A DNA stretch of 10,191 nt from Campylobacterales bacterium (GCA_019752775.1 JAIELU010000176.1:1-10191), one strand, 5' to 3'. Positions 1-6,644 are shown, numbered from the stretch's first letter. Notes: generated by a model not told the origin, from the sequence alone. Numbers and translations are program-made.

Positions 1-783
1 ATCTCTTGGTTTGAAAAGAAGTTTTATAAAGACTCAATATTTAGAGGTTTTCTTTTAACTATTTCTTTACTTTTTGTAGTTTATATTCTTGTGTCTATTT
101 TTGCCTTGATTGATAATATTTTTATTCAAGGATTATTGGCTTCTTTTACTCTGTCATCAAAAATGCTTTATGATGCTGTAAAAGATGTAATATCAAATGA
201 TAATATAGAAGATAAAAGATATAAAATCTCTATGTTAGTTAGTCGTGATACTTCTACTCTTTCAGATAGTGATGTAAACAAAGCTAGTATTGAAACCTAT
301 GCAGAGAACTTAAGTGATGGAGTAATTGCTCCCCTTTTTTATCTTTTGTGTTTTGGGCTTGTTGGAGCTTATTTGTATAAAGCAATAAACACTCTTGATT
401 CTATGGTTGGATATAGAAATGATAAGTATGAGAAGTTTGGAAAGTTTTCTGCCAGACTTGATGATGTGGCGAATTATATTCCCTCTCGAATTACAGCTTT
501 AATAATTGCACTTTTATTTTTTTCTAAAAAGGCATTTTTACAGTTTTATAAATATGGAAAAAAACATGAAAGTTTTAATGCAGGACTTCCCATATCAGCT
601 TTTGCATTGGCTTTAAATGTTAAACTTGGCGGTCCTACTTCATATTTTGGAAAAATAAAAAATAAACCTTTTTTTGGAGATGGAAAAGAAAATATCGAAA
701 ATAGTGATGTTTTAAAAGCTGTAAGTTTTAAATACGCCTTAGATATTTTTATAATAATTGTATTAATTTTAGGAGTTTTATGA
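1..783 (+). CDS. cobD: Adenosylcobinamide-phosphate synthase CobD/CbiB, 5'-truncated by window edge
   Basis: The reading frame is open from base 1 to the TGA at 781-783 (260 residues), so the gene starts before the window; a GTG at 91 is internal. CobD/CbiB is an inner-membrane enzyme that joins an aminopropanol (phosphate) arm to adenosylcobyric acid late in cobalamin synthesis. Seen in the sequence: VSRDTSTL, then KASIETYAENLSDGVIAPLF, then KAINTLDSMVGYRN and KFSARLDDVANYIPSR, and near the end NAGLPISAFALAL and LGGPTSYFG. These are the family hallmarks in the correct order. Several hydrophobic segments agree with a membrane protein, including one near the N-terminal edge and one at the extreme C-terminus. 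Where the usual motif reads SPNAG this protein has SFNAG. Family members are about 300-320 residues, so roughly 50 are missing here. The stop overlaps the start of the next gene, so the two are probably cotranscribed and coupled. Confidence 0.95.
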   Translation: MSWFEKKFYKDSIFRGFLLTISLLFVVYILVSIFALIDNIFIQGLLASFTLSSKMLYDAVKDVISNDNIEDKRYKISMLVSRDTSTLSDSDVNKASIETYAENLSDGVIAPLFYLLCFGLVGAYLYKAINTLDSMVGYRNDKYEKFGKFSARLDDVANYIPSRITALIIALLFFSKKAFLQFYKYGKKHESFNAGLPISAFALALNVKLGGPTSYFGKIKNKPFFGDGKENIENSDVLKAVSFKYALDIFIIIVLILGVL

Positions 784-1202
784 TGACTTATGAAGAGTGG
801 TTTATCCAACAGGGTAATCTTCATGCAAATGTAATGAAAAAATTAACTGACAAATCAGTTGATGAGGTAATAGAATATTTTAAATTTGATAATATGGTAA
901 AAAATGAGCCAGATTTTTGCCCATTATATAAAGACAATAAAAAATGCCATGATATGGAAGATTTAAACTGTTATTTATGTGCTTGTCCAAATTTTAGATT
1001 TAAAATGGAAGGATTTGAAAAAACAGATGAGGGAAAAACTCTTTTTTCAGTTTGTAATATCAAATCACGTGATGGAAGCCAATATATAGGTGAAGATTAT
1101 ATTCATCAAAATTGTTCAGGCTGTATAGTGCCTCACAGGGCTAAATATATTAAGAAGAATTTTAATAGAAATTGGTTTGAAGTTATGAAAGATGTAAGAT
1201 AA
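783..1202 (+). CDS. Small cysteine-rich protein, cobalamin-associated Cys-rich domain family
   Basis: A soluble 139-residue protein with eight cysteines, at about residues 46, 55, 63, 66, 68, 91, 111 and 114, and His118. The blocks LNCYLCACPNFRF and NCSGCIVPH resemble the 'cysteine-rich small domain' (zf-like, PF04071 from memory), where NCLFCxCPLY is followed by CSxCxxPH. That family is predicted to bind metal and is repeatedly linked to cobalamin genes; its biochemical role is not settled. The overlap with cobD fits this context. Two ATGs are possible: 780, inside the cobD stop as ATGA, and 783. The AGGAG at 771-775 is 4 nt from the first and 7 nt from the second, so 783 is preferred. A metal or Fe-S site is inferred from the cysteine spacing only. 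No membrane segment or signal peptide is visible. The gene converges on the histidine kinase gene with an 11-bp gap. Confidence 0.82.
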   Translation: MTYEEWFIQQGNLHANVMKKLTDKSVDEVIEYFKFDNMVKNEPDFCPLYKDNKKCHDMEDLNCYLCACPNFRFKMEGFEKTDEGKTLFSVCNIKSRDGSQYIGEDYIHQNCSGCIVPHRAKYIKKNFNRNWFEVMKDVR

Positions 1203-1209
1203 TTAGATA

Positions 1210-1245
1210 GAAATTACTTCATCATATTTATGATAAAGTAGTTTC
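1210..1245. terminator. Hairpin at the convergent junction, possible bidirectional terminator
   Basis: GAAATTACTT at 1210-1219 pairs with AAGTAGTTTC at 1236-1245 (ten pairs, one wobble). A second inner stem, TCAT/ATGA, closes on an ATTT loop after a small internal bulge. It covers the last codons and stop of the - strand kinase gene and lies just past the + strand Cys-rich gene stop. There is no clean T-tract on either side, so a terminator role is inferred from position and pairing. Confidence 0.4.
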
Positions 1246-2437
1246 TTCCACCCTCATATTTATATTCAAGTTTAAATCCATGTAAATTTACTATAGTTTT
1301 TACTATATAAAGTCCCAATCCAAAACCATCACTTCTTTTTTCTTCTTGCGAAAAAGCTTCTGTATAGTATGAAAGTTCATGTTTTAGTTGTTCTCCTAAA
1401 GAGATTATTTCAATTTTTTCTTTTGAAGCTTCAACTATAGCTTTTTTATTTGGAGAAAATTTTATTGCATTATCTATTAGATTTTTTAGAGCAATTGGCA
1501 TCATAGAATTATCAACTTTGAAATCAAAATCTTCTATATTTGCTGTGATATTATTAGAATTTATCATCATAATTTCTAAAGTTCTATTATAAATATTTAA
1601 AAAAGTATTTTCTTCTTTATAAATCATACTATTTTTAGAGGTGAGTTTTTCAACAGTTGCTAACTCTTTTATAATATCATCCATTCTTTTGAAAGCTCTT
1701 TGAAGGTTTAATCTAGTTTTTTCATCTTCTAGTGTTTCTGCAATAAACATAGCTTTTGTAATGGGAGTTTTTAGTTCATGCATCATATTTCGCATAAATA
1801 AATCTTTTGATTTTGATTGATTATTTATGATATTTATAGCTTCATTAAAACTTCTTGCGATTGTTCCTACTTCATCTTGACTTGTGTAGTTTAACTTTAT
1901 ATCTTTATTTCCATTTGAAAACTCAATTAATTGTTTATTTAAAAGTTTTAGAGGTTTTAGTTTTCTTTTTAAAATCTCATATAAAATTAAAAAAGTCAAA
2001 ATAGAAACAATGAATCCAGCAATTATAAAAGCAATACTATAATTGTGACCATCTGAATCTTTTAACATAATGTTATAACCATATTGTTGTACATAAATAT
2101 AATAATTGCCATCATATTTATAAACACGATATGTTCCTAAATAGTTTTGAGTTATTGTTAATTCTTGAGCATTCTTTATAATCTCTAATCTTTTTTCTCG
2201 CTCTTCAACAGGTTTAACTTTGAATTTTCTAAAAATAGTCAATAACGATTCTGCTGTTGGTTGATTTTGAAAAGAGCTTAAAAAGTTTTCTGCTATCAAT
2301 TCATATCTATTTTGTAAAGATATTTCATGTCTTTGTTGGTCATAGTTTATAAACATTGCAAATGTTATAAAAATAGAGATAAAAGCTAATGAAAATATTA
2401 TATTTACAAAAGTAGAAATAGAAATATTTTTTATCAT
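1214..2437 (-). CDS. cprS: Sensor histidine kinase, ArsS/CprS family
   Basis: A membrane-bound sensor kinase of 407 residues, partner of the regulator just upstream. Transmembrane segments are at about 9-31 and 133-155, enclosing a periplasmic sensor region of about 100 residues rich in Tyr and Lys. A HAMP-like linker follows (about 156-208, with QDEVGTIARSFNEA). The dimerisation/phosphoacceptor helix carries MHELKTPITK with His220. The ATPase domain has an N box, LKNLIDNAIKFSP (Asn323), and a G2 box, GFGLGLYIVK (371-380). The usual DxGxG G1 box is replaced by SLGEQL around 346-351. The ATG overlaps the regulator's stop (ATGA) and no good ribosome-binding site lies within 10 nt, so translation is probably coupled. 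The htrA-regulator-kinase order is that of C. jejuni htrA-cprR-cprS, which is the basis of the symbol. The kinase family is clear; the orthology, as opposed to H. pylori ArsS, is inferred from synteny. Confidence 0.88.
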   Translation of the reverse strand: MIKNISISTFVNIIFSLAFISIFITFAMFINYDQQRHEISLQNRYELIAENFLSSFQNQPTAESLLTIFRKFKVKPVEEREKRLEIIKNAQELTITQNYLGTYRVYKYDGNYYIYVQQYGYNIMLKDSDGHNYSIAFIIAGFIVSILTFLILYEILKRKLKPLKLLNKQLIEFSNGNKDIKLNYTSQDEVGTIARSFNEAINIINNQSKSKDLFMRNMMHELKTPITKAMFIAETLEDEKTRLNLQRAFKRMDDIIKELATVEKLTSKNSMIYKEENTFLNIYNRTLEIMMINSNNITANIEDFDFKVDNSMMPIALKNLIDNAIKFSPNKKAIVEASKEKIEIISLGEQLKHELSYYTEAFSQEEKRSDGFGLGLYIVKTIVNLHGFKLEYKYEGGRNYFIINMMK

Positions 2438-3111
2438 ATTAACTGATACCCAATACCTCTTACTGATTTTATAGGCATAATAGATTCATCTATTTTTGCT
2501 AATTTTGTTCTAATTCTTGAAATTATTACATCAATATTTTTTAAAGATGAATCATCTTCAATATTATCGCTTGCATAAATAAAATCTTCTCTTGCAACAA
2601 CTCCATGATTTCTTTGAACTAATAGTTTTAAAATATCATATTCTGCAAGTGTTAAAGTTAAAGCAGTGTTTTGAAATAATATTTGCATATCATCTTCTCG
2701 TACCTCAAAAAGTGAGTTTTGCTCAGGTTTTTTAGGTTCATTATTTGTGTCAACTCTTTTAAGAATTGTTTTGATTCTAGCTTGAAGTTCTCTTGGATTG
2801 TAAGGTTTTGGAAGGTAATCATCAGCACCTCTCTCAAGTCCCATAACTTTGTCCAAAATATCATCCCTTGCAGAACTAATAATAATTGGAATATCAGATT
2901 TTTCTCTTATTTTTGGAATCAATTCTAATCCATCAATTTCAGGAAGAGTTAAATCTAATATAATAAGTTGATAATCTTTATGTACACTAAGCATTGATAG
3001 TCCATTATATGGACTATCAGTGTTTGTAACTTCAATGTCAAACGATTTTAAATAATCGGTGATGATTTGAGCTAATTCAATATCATCTTCTATCATAAGT
3101 ACTTTAATAAT
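2434..3111 (-). CDS. cprR: OmpR-family response regulator (ArsR/CprR type) with an apparent ATT start
   Basis: A cytoplasmic DNA-binding regulator phosphorylated by the adjacent kinase. Receiver domain: acidic residues in MIEDD, phosphoacceptor Asp53 in LIILDLTLPEIDG, Ser80 in IIISSAR, and Lys102 in LPKPY. A winged-helix output domain of OmpR type ends in IKSVRGIGYQLI. The first ATG (3094-3096) would remove five residues, KVL included, and so most of the first receiver strand, and it has no ribosome-binding site. Upstream in frame are CTT, GTA, AAA, ATT, ATT and CCC, then TAA (3115-3117). AAAGGA at 3118-3123 lies 6 nt before the ATT at 3109-3111, giving M-IKVLMIEDD, 225 residues, the expected family N-terminus. 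ATT is therefore chosen as the start. The gene follows htrA by 12 nt and its stop overlaps the kinase ATG. It probably controls envelope-related genes, as CprR does in Campylobacter. The family is certain; the start is strongly inferred. Confidence 0.88.
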   Translation of the reverse strand: MIKVLMIEDDIELAQIITDYLKSFDIEVTNTDSPYNGLSMLSVHKDYQLIILDLTLPEIDGLELIPKIREKSDIPIIISSARDDILDKVMGLERGADDYLPKPYNPRELQARIKTILKRVDTNNEPKKPEQNSLFEVREDDMQILFQNTALTLTLAEYDILKLLVQRNHGVVAREDFIYASDNIEDDSSLKNIDVIISRIRTKLAKIDESIMPIKSVRGIGYQLI

Positions 3112-3117
3112 GGGTTA

Positions 3118-3123
3118 TCCTTT
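3118..3123 (-). promoter_or_regulatory. Ribosome-binding site that decides the ATT start of the response regulator
   Basis: On the - strand the sequence reads AAAGGA, then six bases (TAACCC), then ATT. The site begins immediately after the htrA stop codon. It is 21 nt from the first ATG, too far to serve it, and ideally spaced for the ATT at 3109-3111. An in-frame TAA inside the spacer rules out any start further upstream. Confidence 0.75.
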
Positions 3124-4560
3124 TTATTGAATGATGAATAATATAGTTTGACCATATCTATTTACATATACTCTTTTAAATTTAGTAGCATATTTTTTTA
3201 GTACGGTTTCAATATTTGCAAAGTTCTTTATCTCTAAATCTTCAATTTGAACAATAATATCTCCAGCTTGAAAACCAGCTTTTTCAGCTTTTGATTTTAG
3301 TTCAACATCTGAAATTAATATTCCAGCAACATCAGTTGGTAATCTAAATTGCTTTTGAGTTTCATTGTCTATAACACTTAACTTTAATCCACCAAGAAAA
3401 ATATTGTTATTTACTTGAGAAGCAGTTGCAGGTGTTTCCAATACTGTCGTTCTATCAGCTAAAATAATAGTTAATTCAATATCTTTCCCATCTCTTTCAA
3501 CTTGAATTTTTACTTTTTCATCAGGTTTGAAAGATGCAATTGTATTTTGTAAAGAAGTTTTATCTTTAGCTAATTTACCATTTATTGCATAAATTAAGTC
3601 GCCTCTTTTTAATCCACCTTTTGCAGCTGGAGTTTCTGCTGAAATATCTAAAACTAAAGCACCTTCTTTTCTTTTATAGACTTTTGAAGATTCATTATCT
3701 AAATCAGCAATTGCAACACCTAAATATCCTCTTGTAACTTTTCCATCAGCAACTAATTTTCCAACTACATCTTTAACCATGGCAACGGGAATTGCAAAAC
3801 CAATTCCATTATTTCCCCCACCTTTTGAAATAATTGCAGTATTTATACCAATTAAAGCACCACGACTATCAACCAATGCGCCACCTGAATTTCCAGGATT
3901 TATAGAAGCATCAGTTTGAATATAGTTTTCATATCTATTTATTCCAACTTTATTTTTATTTAATGCAGAAATAATTCCTTGAGTCACTGTACTTCCTATA
4001 CCAAAAGGATTTCCAATAGCAAAAATTAAATCTCCAACCAATAATGAGTTAGAATCTGCAAGTTTTATAGGTCTTAATGTAATATTTGCCTCTATTTTAA
4101 TAACAGCAATATCACTATCAGCATCACGACCTACAAGTTTTGCATTATATTCTGTTGTTTCATCACCTATTGTTACTGTAATTTCTTCAGCATTTTCAAT
4201 AACATGATTATTTGTAACTATATATCCATCTTTTGAAATGATTACACCAGAACCCAACGATCTTTGAATTCTATTTTGTTTAAATTGATTCCCAAATTGG
4301 TCTCCAAAAAATCTTTTGAAAAAAGGATCATTAAACATTTGTAAAGGAAGATTTTCAATTCCCTCATTTACATGTTTTTTTGCAGAAATATTTACAATAG
4401 ATTGAACAGAATCTTTAACGCTGTTATTAAAAGATAAAATTTCATTTGCAGAGTTTGGAGAAACTCTTGTAGGATTTGAATCCACTACTTCGAAATCAAT
4501 TGTTTTTGAAAATAATTGTGTAGCTATTAATGTAGAAATTAGTAGAAGTTTTTTCTTCAC
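3124..4560 (-). CDS. htrA: Periplasmic serine protease/chaperone HtrA (DegP/DegQ family)
   Basis: An ATP-independent protease and chaperone that handles misfolded envelope proteins. It starts at GTG, 7 nt after AGAGGA (4568-4573). The 478 residues begin with a signal peptide (MKKKLLLISTLIATQLFS, probable cleavage near residue 18). The trypsin-like domain follows. The catalytic triad is visible as His119 (VTNNHVIENA), Asp150 (DADSDIAVIKI) and Ser225 (NPGNSGGALVD). A Phe-rich loop resembling the DegP LA loop lies at about 75-95. PDZ1 spans about 270-372 (GYLGVAIADL onward) and PDZ2 about 388-475. The length and two PDZ domains match DegP/DegQ and the HtrA of Campylobacter and Helicobacter; in some members this protease is also secreted and cleaves host E-cadherin, which cannot be judged here. 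The first gene of the htrA-regulator-kinase operon, 12 nt ahead of the regulator start. All key residues are present. Confidence 0.97.
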   Translation of the reverse strand: MKKKLLLISTLIATQLFSKTIDFEVVDSNPTRVSPNSANEILSFNNSVKDSVQSIVNISAKKHVNEGIENLPLQMFNDPFFKRFFGDQFGNQFKQNRIQRSLGSGVIISKDGYIVTNNHVIENAEEITVTIGDETTEYNAKLVGRDADSDIAVIKIEANITLRPIKLADSNSLLVGDLIFAIGNPFGIGSTVTQGIISALNKNKVGINRYENYIQTDASINPGNSGGALVDSRGALIGINTAIISKGGGNNGIGFAIPVAMVKDVVGKLVADGKVTRGYLGVAIADLDNESSKVYKRKEGALVLDISAETPAAKGGLKRGDLIYAINGKLAKDKTSLQNTIASFKPDEKVKIQVERDGKDIELTIILADRTTVLETPATASQVNNNIFLGGLKLSVIDNETQKQFRLPTDVAGILISDVELKSKAEKAGFQAGDIIVQIEDLEIKNFANIETVLKKYATKFKRVYVNRYGQTILFIIQ

Positions 4561-4598
4561 TTTGTTATCCTCTTTTTAATTTTATAGTGACATTATGA

Positions 4599-4627
4599 AG
4601 TATAAGTGTAAACTATTTTCCAATCAA
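4599..4627 (-). promoter_or_regulatory. Candidate sigma-70 promoter for htrA and its two-component operon
   Basis: On the - strand TTGATT (4622-4627) is followed by 17 bases and TATACT (4599-4604). It lies about 40 nt before the htrA GTG, leaving a leader of roughly 30 nt. It matches the consensus in spacing and in most positions, but AT-rich DNA yields chance matches. No operator for the adjacent regulator was recognised. Confidence 0.5.
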
Positions 4628-4646
4628 AGGTTAATGTTTAGTTAAT

Positions 4647-4675
4647 ATCTAACTAAGGAAAAACCTTAGTTAGAT
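4647..4675 (-). terminator. Hairpin downstream of ilvD, likely terminator
   Basis: A perfect 12-bp inverted repeat, ATCTAACTAAGG / CCTTAGTTAGAT, around a 5-base loop, begins 3 nt after the ilvD stop. The T-tract after it is weak (ATTAACTAAAC on the - strand). It separates ilvD from the htrA promoter just downstream. Confidence 0.7.
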
Positions 4676-4678
4676 TTA

Positions 4679-6367
4679 TTATAAATCAGTTTTTAATACA
4701 GCTCCGCTACTTGCATTTGTAACTAACGCTCTGTATTGTCCCAACCATGAAGAGTTAAGAGGTTTTTTAAGAGGAACAAAGTCATCTCTTCTTTTAGCAA
4801 TTTCTTCAAATGTAAGATTTACACTTAAAATATATTGGTCAACATCAATATGAATTTCATCCCCATCTTTTAATAATCCAATCATTCCACCTTCAGCTGC
4901 TTCTGGACTAACATGACCAATTGAAGCTCCTCTTGTTGCTCCACTGAATCTTCCATCAGTAATAAGTGCAACACTATCTCCAAGTCCCATTCCCATGATT
5001 AAAGAAGTAGGGGCTAACATTTCTTGCATTCCTGGACCACCTTTTGGACCCTCGTATCTGATAACTACAACATCACCAGCTTTTACTTTACCACTTACGA
5101 TTCCTTTGATACATTCAGCTTGACCATCAAAACAAACAGCTTTTCCAGTCATTACTCTTGAACCTGTAATTCCAGCAGTTTTAATAACAGCACCTTGTTC
5201 TGCCAAGTTACCGTATAAAATCGCTAATCCACCAACTTGTGAATATGGATTATCAATAGTATGAATAATATTTGTATCTTTGATATATGAATCTTTGATT
5301 TTTTCTAAAACTGTTTCACCAGTAATTGTAAGGTTGTCTAGTAAAATATCATCACCTCTTTTACTCATTTCTTTCATAACAGCGTTTACACCACCAGCTT
5401 TATTAATATCTTCCATGTGAACAGTAGTTAAAGATGGAGAAATTTTTGCAATATGAGAAACTCTTTTAGAGATTTTATTAATATCTTCAAGATTAAAATT
5501 AACTTTTGCTTCTTTTGCAATTGCTAACATGTGTAAAACAGTATTTGAGCTTCCACCCATTGCCATATCAACAGCAAAAGCATTTCTAACTGCTTTTTCA
5601 TTTAAAATGTTTGTTAATTTATATTTTTCTCTTGATTTTGCATCTAAAGCAATTTCACAAATTCTTCTAGCAGCTTGTCTATATAAAACTTCTCGCTCAG
5701 GTGTTAGTGCTAAAATAGTTCCATTTCCAGGAAGTGCAATTCCCATAGCTTCCATAAGTGTATTCATAGAGTTAGCTGTGAACATTCCAGAACATGAACC
5801 ACCACTTGGACATGCGTTACACTCAATATCTTTTAACTCTTCATCACTCATTTCTCCAGCTTCATGTTTTCCAACAGCTTCAAACGCAGTTGCTAAATCT
5901 ATTGGAGTTCCATCTTGTGCATAACCTTTTTCCATTGGTCCACCTGAAACAAAAATAGTTGGAACATTTACTCTTAAAGCTCCCATTATCATACCAGGAA
6001 CAATTTTATCACAGTTAGGAATTGCAATCATTGCATCAAGTTTATGTGCATTCATTACAGTTTCAATAGAGTTTGCAATTAATTCTCTTGAAGGTAATGA
6101 AAATAACATCCCATCATGACCCATAGCAATCCCATCATCAACACCAATAGTATTAAACTCAAATGGAACACAACCATTTGCTCTAATTTCTTCTTTTATA
6201 ATAGCAGATACTTTATCTAAGAAAAAGTGTCCAGGAATTAATTCAATAAAAGAGTTTGCAACTCCAATAAATGGTTTGTCAAAATCTTCATCTTTAAGTC
6301 CAGTTGCTCTTAATAATGACCGGTGAGGAGTTCTATCAAACCCTTTTTTTACTTCATCACTTCTCAA
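4679..6367 (-). CDS. ilvD: Dihydroxy-acid dehydratase IlvD
   Basis: A cytoplasmic Fe-S enzyme that dehydrates 2,3-dihydroxy-isovalerate and -methylvalerate in valine, isoleucine and leucine synthesis; the valine precursor also feeds pantothenate. At 562 residues it is full length. It begins MRSDEVKKGFDRTPHRSLLR, the family N-terminus. The start is TTG, with AAAGGA at 6374-6379 six bases before it. Metal and cluster motifs: GVDDGIAMGH (about 75-84), PNCDKIVPGM with Cys119 and the following Asp-Lys, and SGGSCSGMFTANSMN with Cys192. Ser39 in GVANSF sits where plant and mycobacterial [2Fe-2S] enzymes have a cysteine, as in the E. coli type, so the exact cluster type is uncertain. C-terminal motifs are ITDGRFSGATRG and GHVSPEAAEGG. 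The gene stands alone on its strand, with its own promoter and a terminator hairpin, away from other ilv or leu genes. Confidence 0.97.
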   Translation of the reverse strand: MRSDEVKKGFDRTPHRSLLRATGLKDEDFDKPFIGVANSFIELIPGHFFLDKVSAIIKEEIRANGCVPFEFNTIGVDDGIAMGHDGMLFSLPSRELIANSIETVMNAHKLDAMIAIPNCDKIVPGMIMGALRVNVPTIFVSGGPMEKGYAQDGTPIDLATAFEAVGKHEAGEMSDEELKDIECNACPSGGSCSGMFTANSMNTLMEAMGIALPGNGTILALTPEREVLYRQAARRICEIALDAKSREKYKLTNILNEKAVRNAFAVDMAMGGSSNTVLHMLAIAKEAKVNFNLEDINKISKRVSHIAKISPSLTTVHMEDINKAGGVNAVMKEMSKRGDDILLDNLTITGETVLEKIKDSYIKDTNIIHTIDNPYSQVGGLAILYGNLAEQGAVIKTAGITGSRVMTGKAVCFDGQAECIKGIVSGKVKAGDVVVIRYEGPKGGPGMQEMLAPTSLIMGMGLGDSVALITDGRFSGATRGASIGHVSPEAAEGGMIGLLKDGDEIHIDVDQYILSVNLTFEEIAKRRDDFVPLKKPLNSSWLGQYRALVTNASSGAVLKTDL

Positions 6368-6404
6368 TTTTTATCCTTTAAATATGCATAAATTATATAG
6401 CTAG

Positions 6405-6433
6405 ATTATACATTTTTTGCAGTTCAATTTTAA
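6405..6433 (-). promoter_or_regulatory. Candidate promoter for ilvD
   Basis: On the - strand a perfect -10 hexamer TATAAT is at 6405-6410. The position 17 nt upstream (6428-6433) reads TTAAAA, a poor -35 that overlaps the AT-rich inverted repeat. Campylobacterota sigma-70 promoters often lack a clear -35. A second TATAAT lies closer to the gene at 6392-6397. The leader to the TTG start would be about 30 nt. Confidence 0.4.
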
Positions 6434-6458
6434 TTAAATGTATTAATTAATTAAAATT
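6426..6458. repeat. 12-bp all-AT inverted repeat between ilvD and the tRNA promoter
   Basis: AATTTTAATTAA (6426-6437) is matched exactly by its reverse complement TTAATTAAAATT (6447-6458), with a 9-base spacer. One arm overlaps the inferred -35 region of ilvD, and the repeat ends 22 nt before the TTGACA of the tRNA promoter. It could be a protein-binding site, an UP-like element, or only a by-product of extreme AT content. Confidence 0.45.
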
Positions 6459-6480
6459 TTAGAATTTCACAAAAAATATC

Positions 6481-6509
6481 TTGACAAATAAATAAAAAGC
6501 TATTATAAT
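6481..6509 (+). promoter_or_regulatory. Perfect-consensus sigma-70 promoter for the tRNA genes
   Basis: TTGACA (6481-6486), a 17-base spacer, and TATAAT (6504-6509) match the consensus exactly. Transcription should start near 6516, about 42 nt before tRNA-Leu. A promoter this strong suits stable RNA. There is a T-rich and A-rich tract just upstream that may act as an UP element. Confidence 0.88.
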
Positions 6510-6516
6510 TCCAGTC

Positions 6517-6544
6517 CAATTTAAGTACAACGTGCTTTAAATTG
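6517..6544 (+). other. Hairpin in the 5' leader of the tRNA transcript
   Basis: CAATTTAAGTAC (6517-6528), loop AAC, then GTGCTTTAAATTG (6532-6544) forms about 12 pairs with one wobble and one bulged base. It begins right at the expected transcript start and ends 13 nt before the mature tRNA-Leu. It has no T-tract, so it is not a standard terminator. A role in protecting the 5' end or guiding processing is inferred only from position. Confidence 0.5.
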
Positions 6545-6557
6545 ACTTACCAAGTGT

Positions 6558-6644
6558 GCGAGTGTGGCGGAATAGGTAGACGCGCGGGACTTAAAATCCC
6601 GTTCCGGTTTCGGAGTGTGAGTTCGATTCTCACCATTCGCACCA
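6558..6644 (+). tRNA. tRNA-Leu (anticodon UAA)
   Basis: An 87-nt class II tRNA. The acceptor strands GCGAGTG and CATTCGC pair, with one G-T wobble, followed by discriminator A and encoded CCA. The anticodon loop CTTAAAA gives UAA, reading leucine TTA and TTG, which suits an AT-rich genome. A long variable arm folds as CCG/CGG. The T arm is GTGAG TTCGATT CTCAC. It is the first of three tRNAs behind the consensus promoter. Confidence 0.96.

Noticed and set aside
546..824. 92-residue reading frame on the - strand opposite cobD
   Set aside because: It lies opposite a well-conserved enzyme, is biased toward Lys, Phe and Ser as expected of antisense AT-rich DNA, and has no recognisable domain.
2658..2928. 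Two overlapping short reading frames within the response regulator gene
   Set aside because: Both are out-of-frame or antisense readings of the receiver domain and lack any protein-like features.
5529..5924. 131-residue reading frame on the + strand inside ilvD
   Set aside because: Antisense to conserved ilvD motifs including the Cys192 region; no ribosome-binding site or domain supports it.
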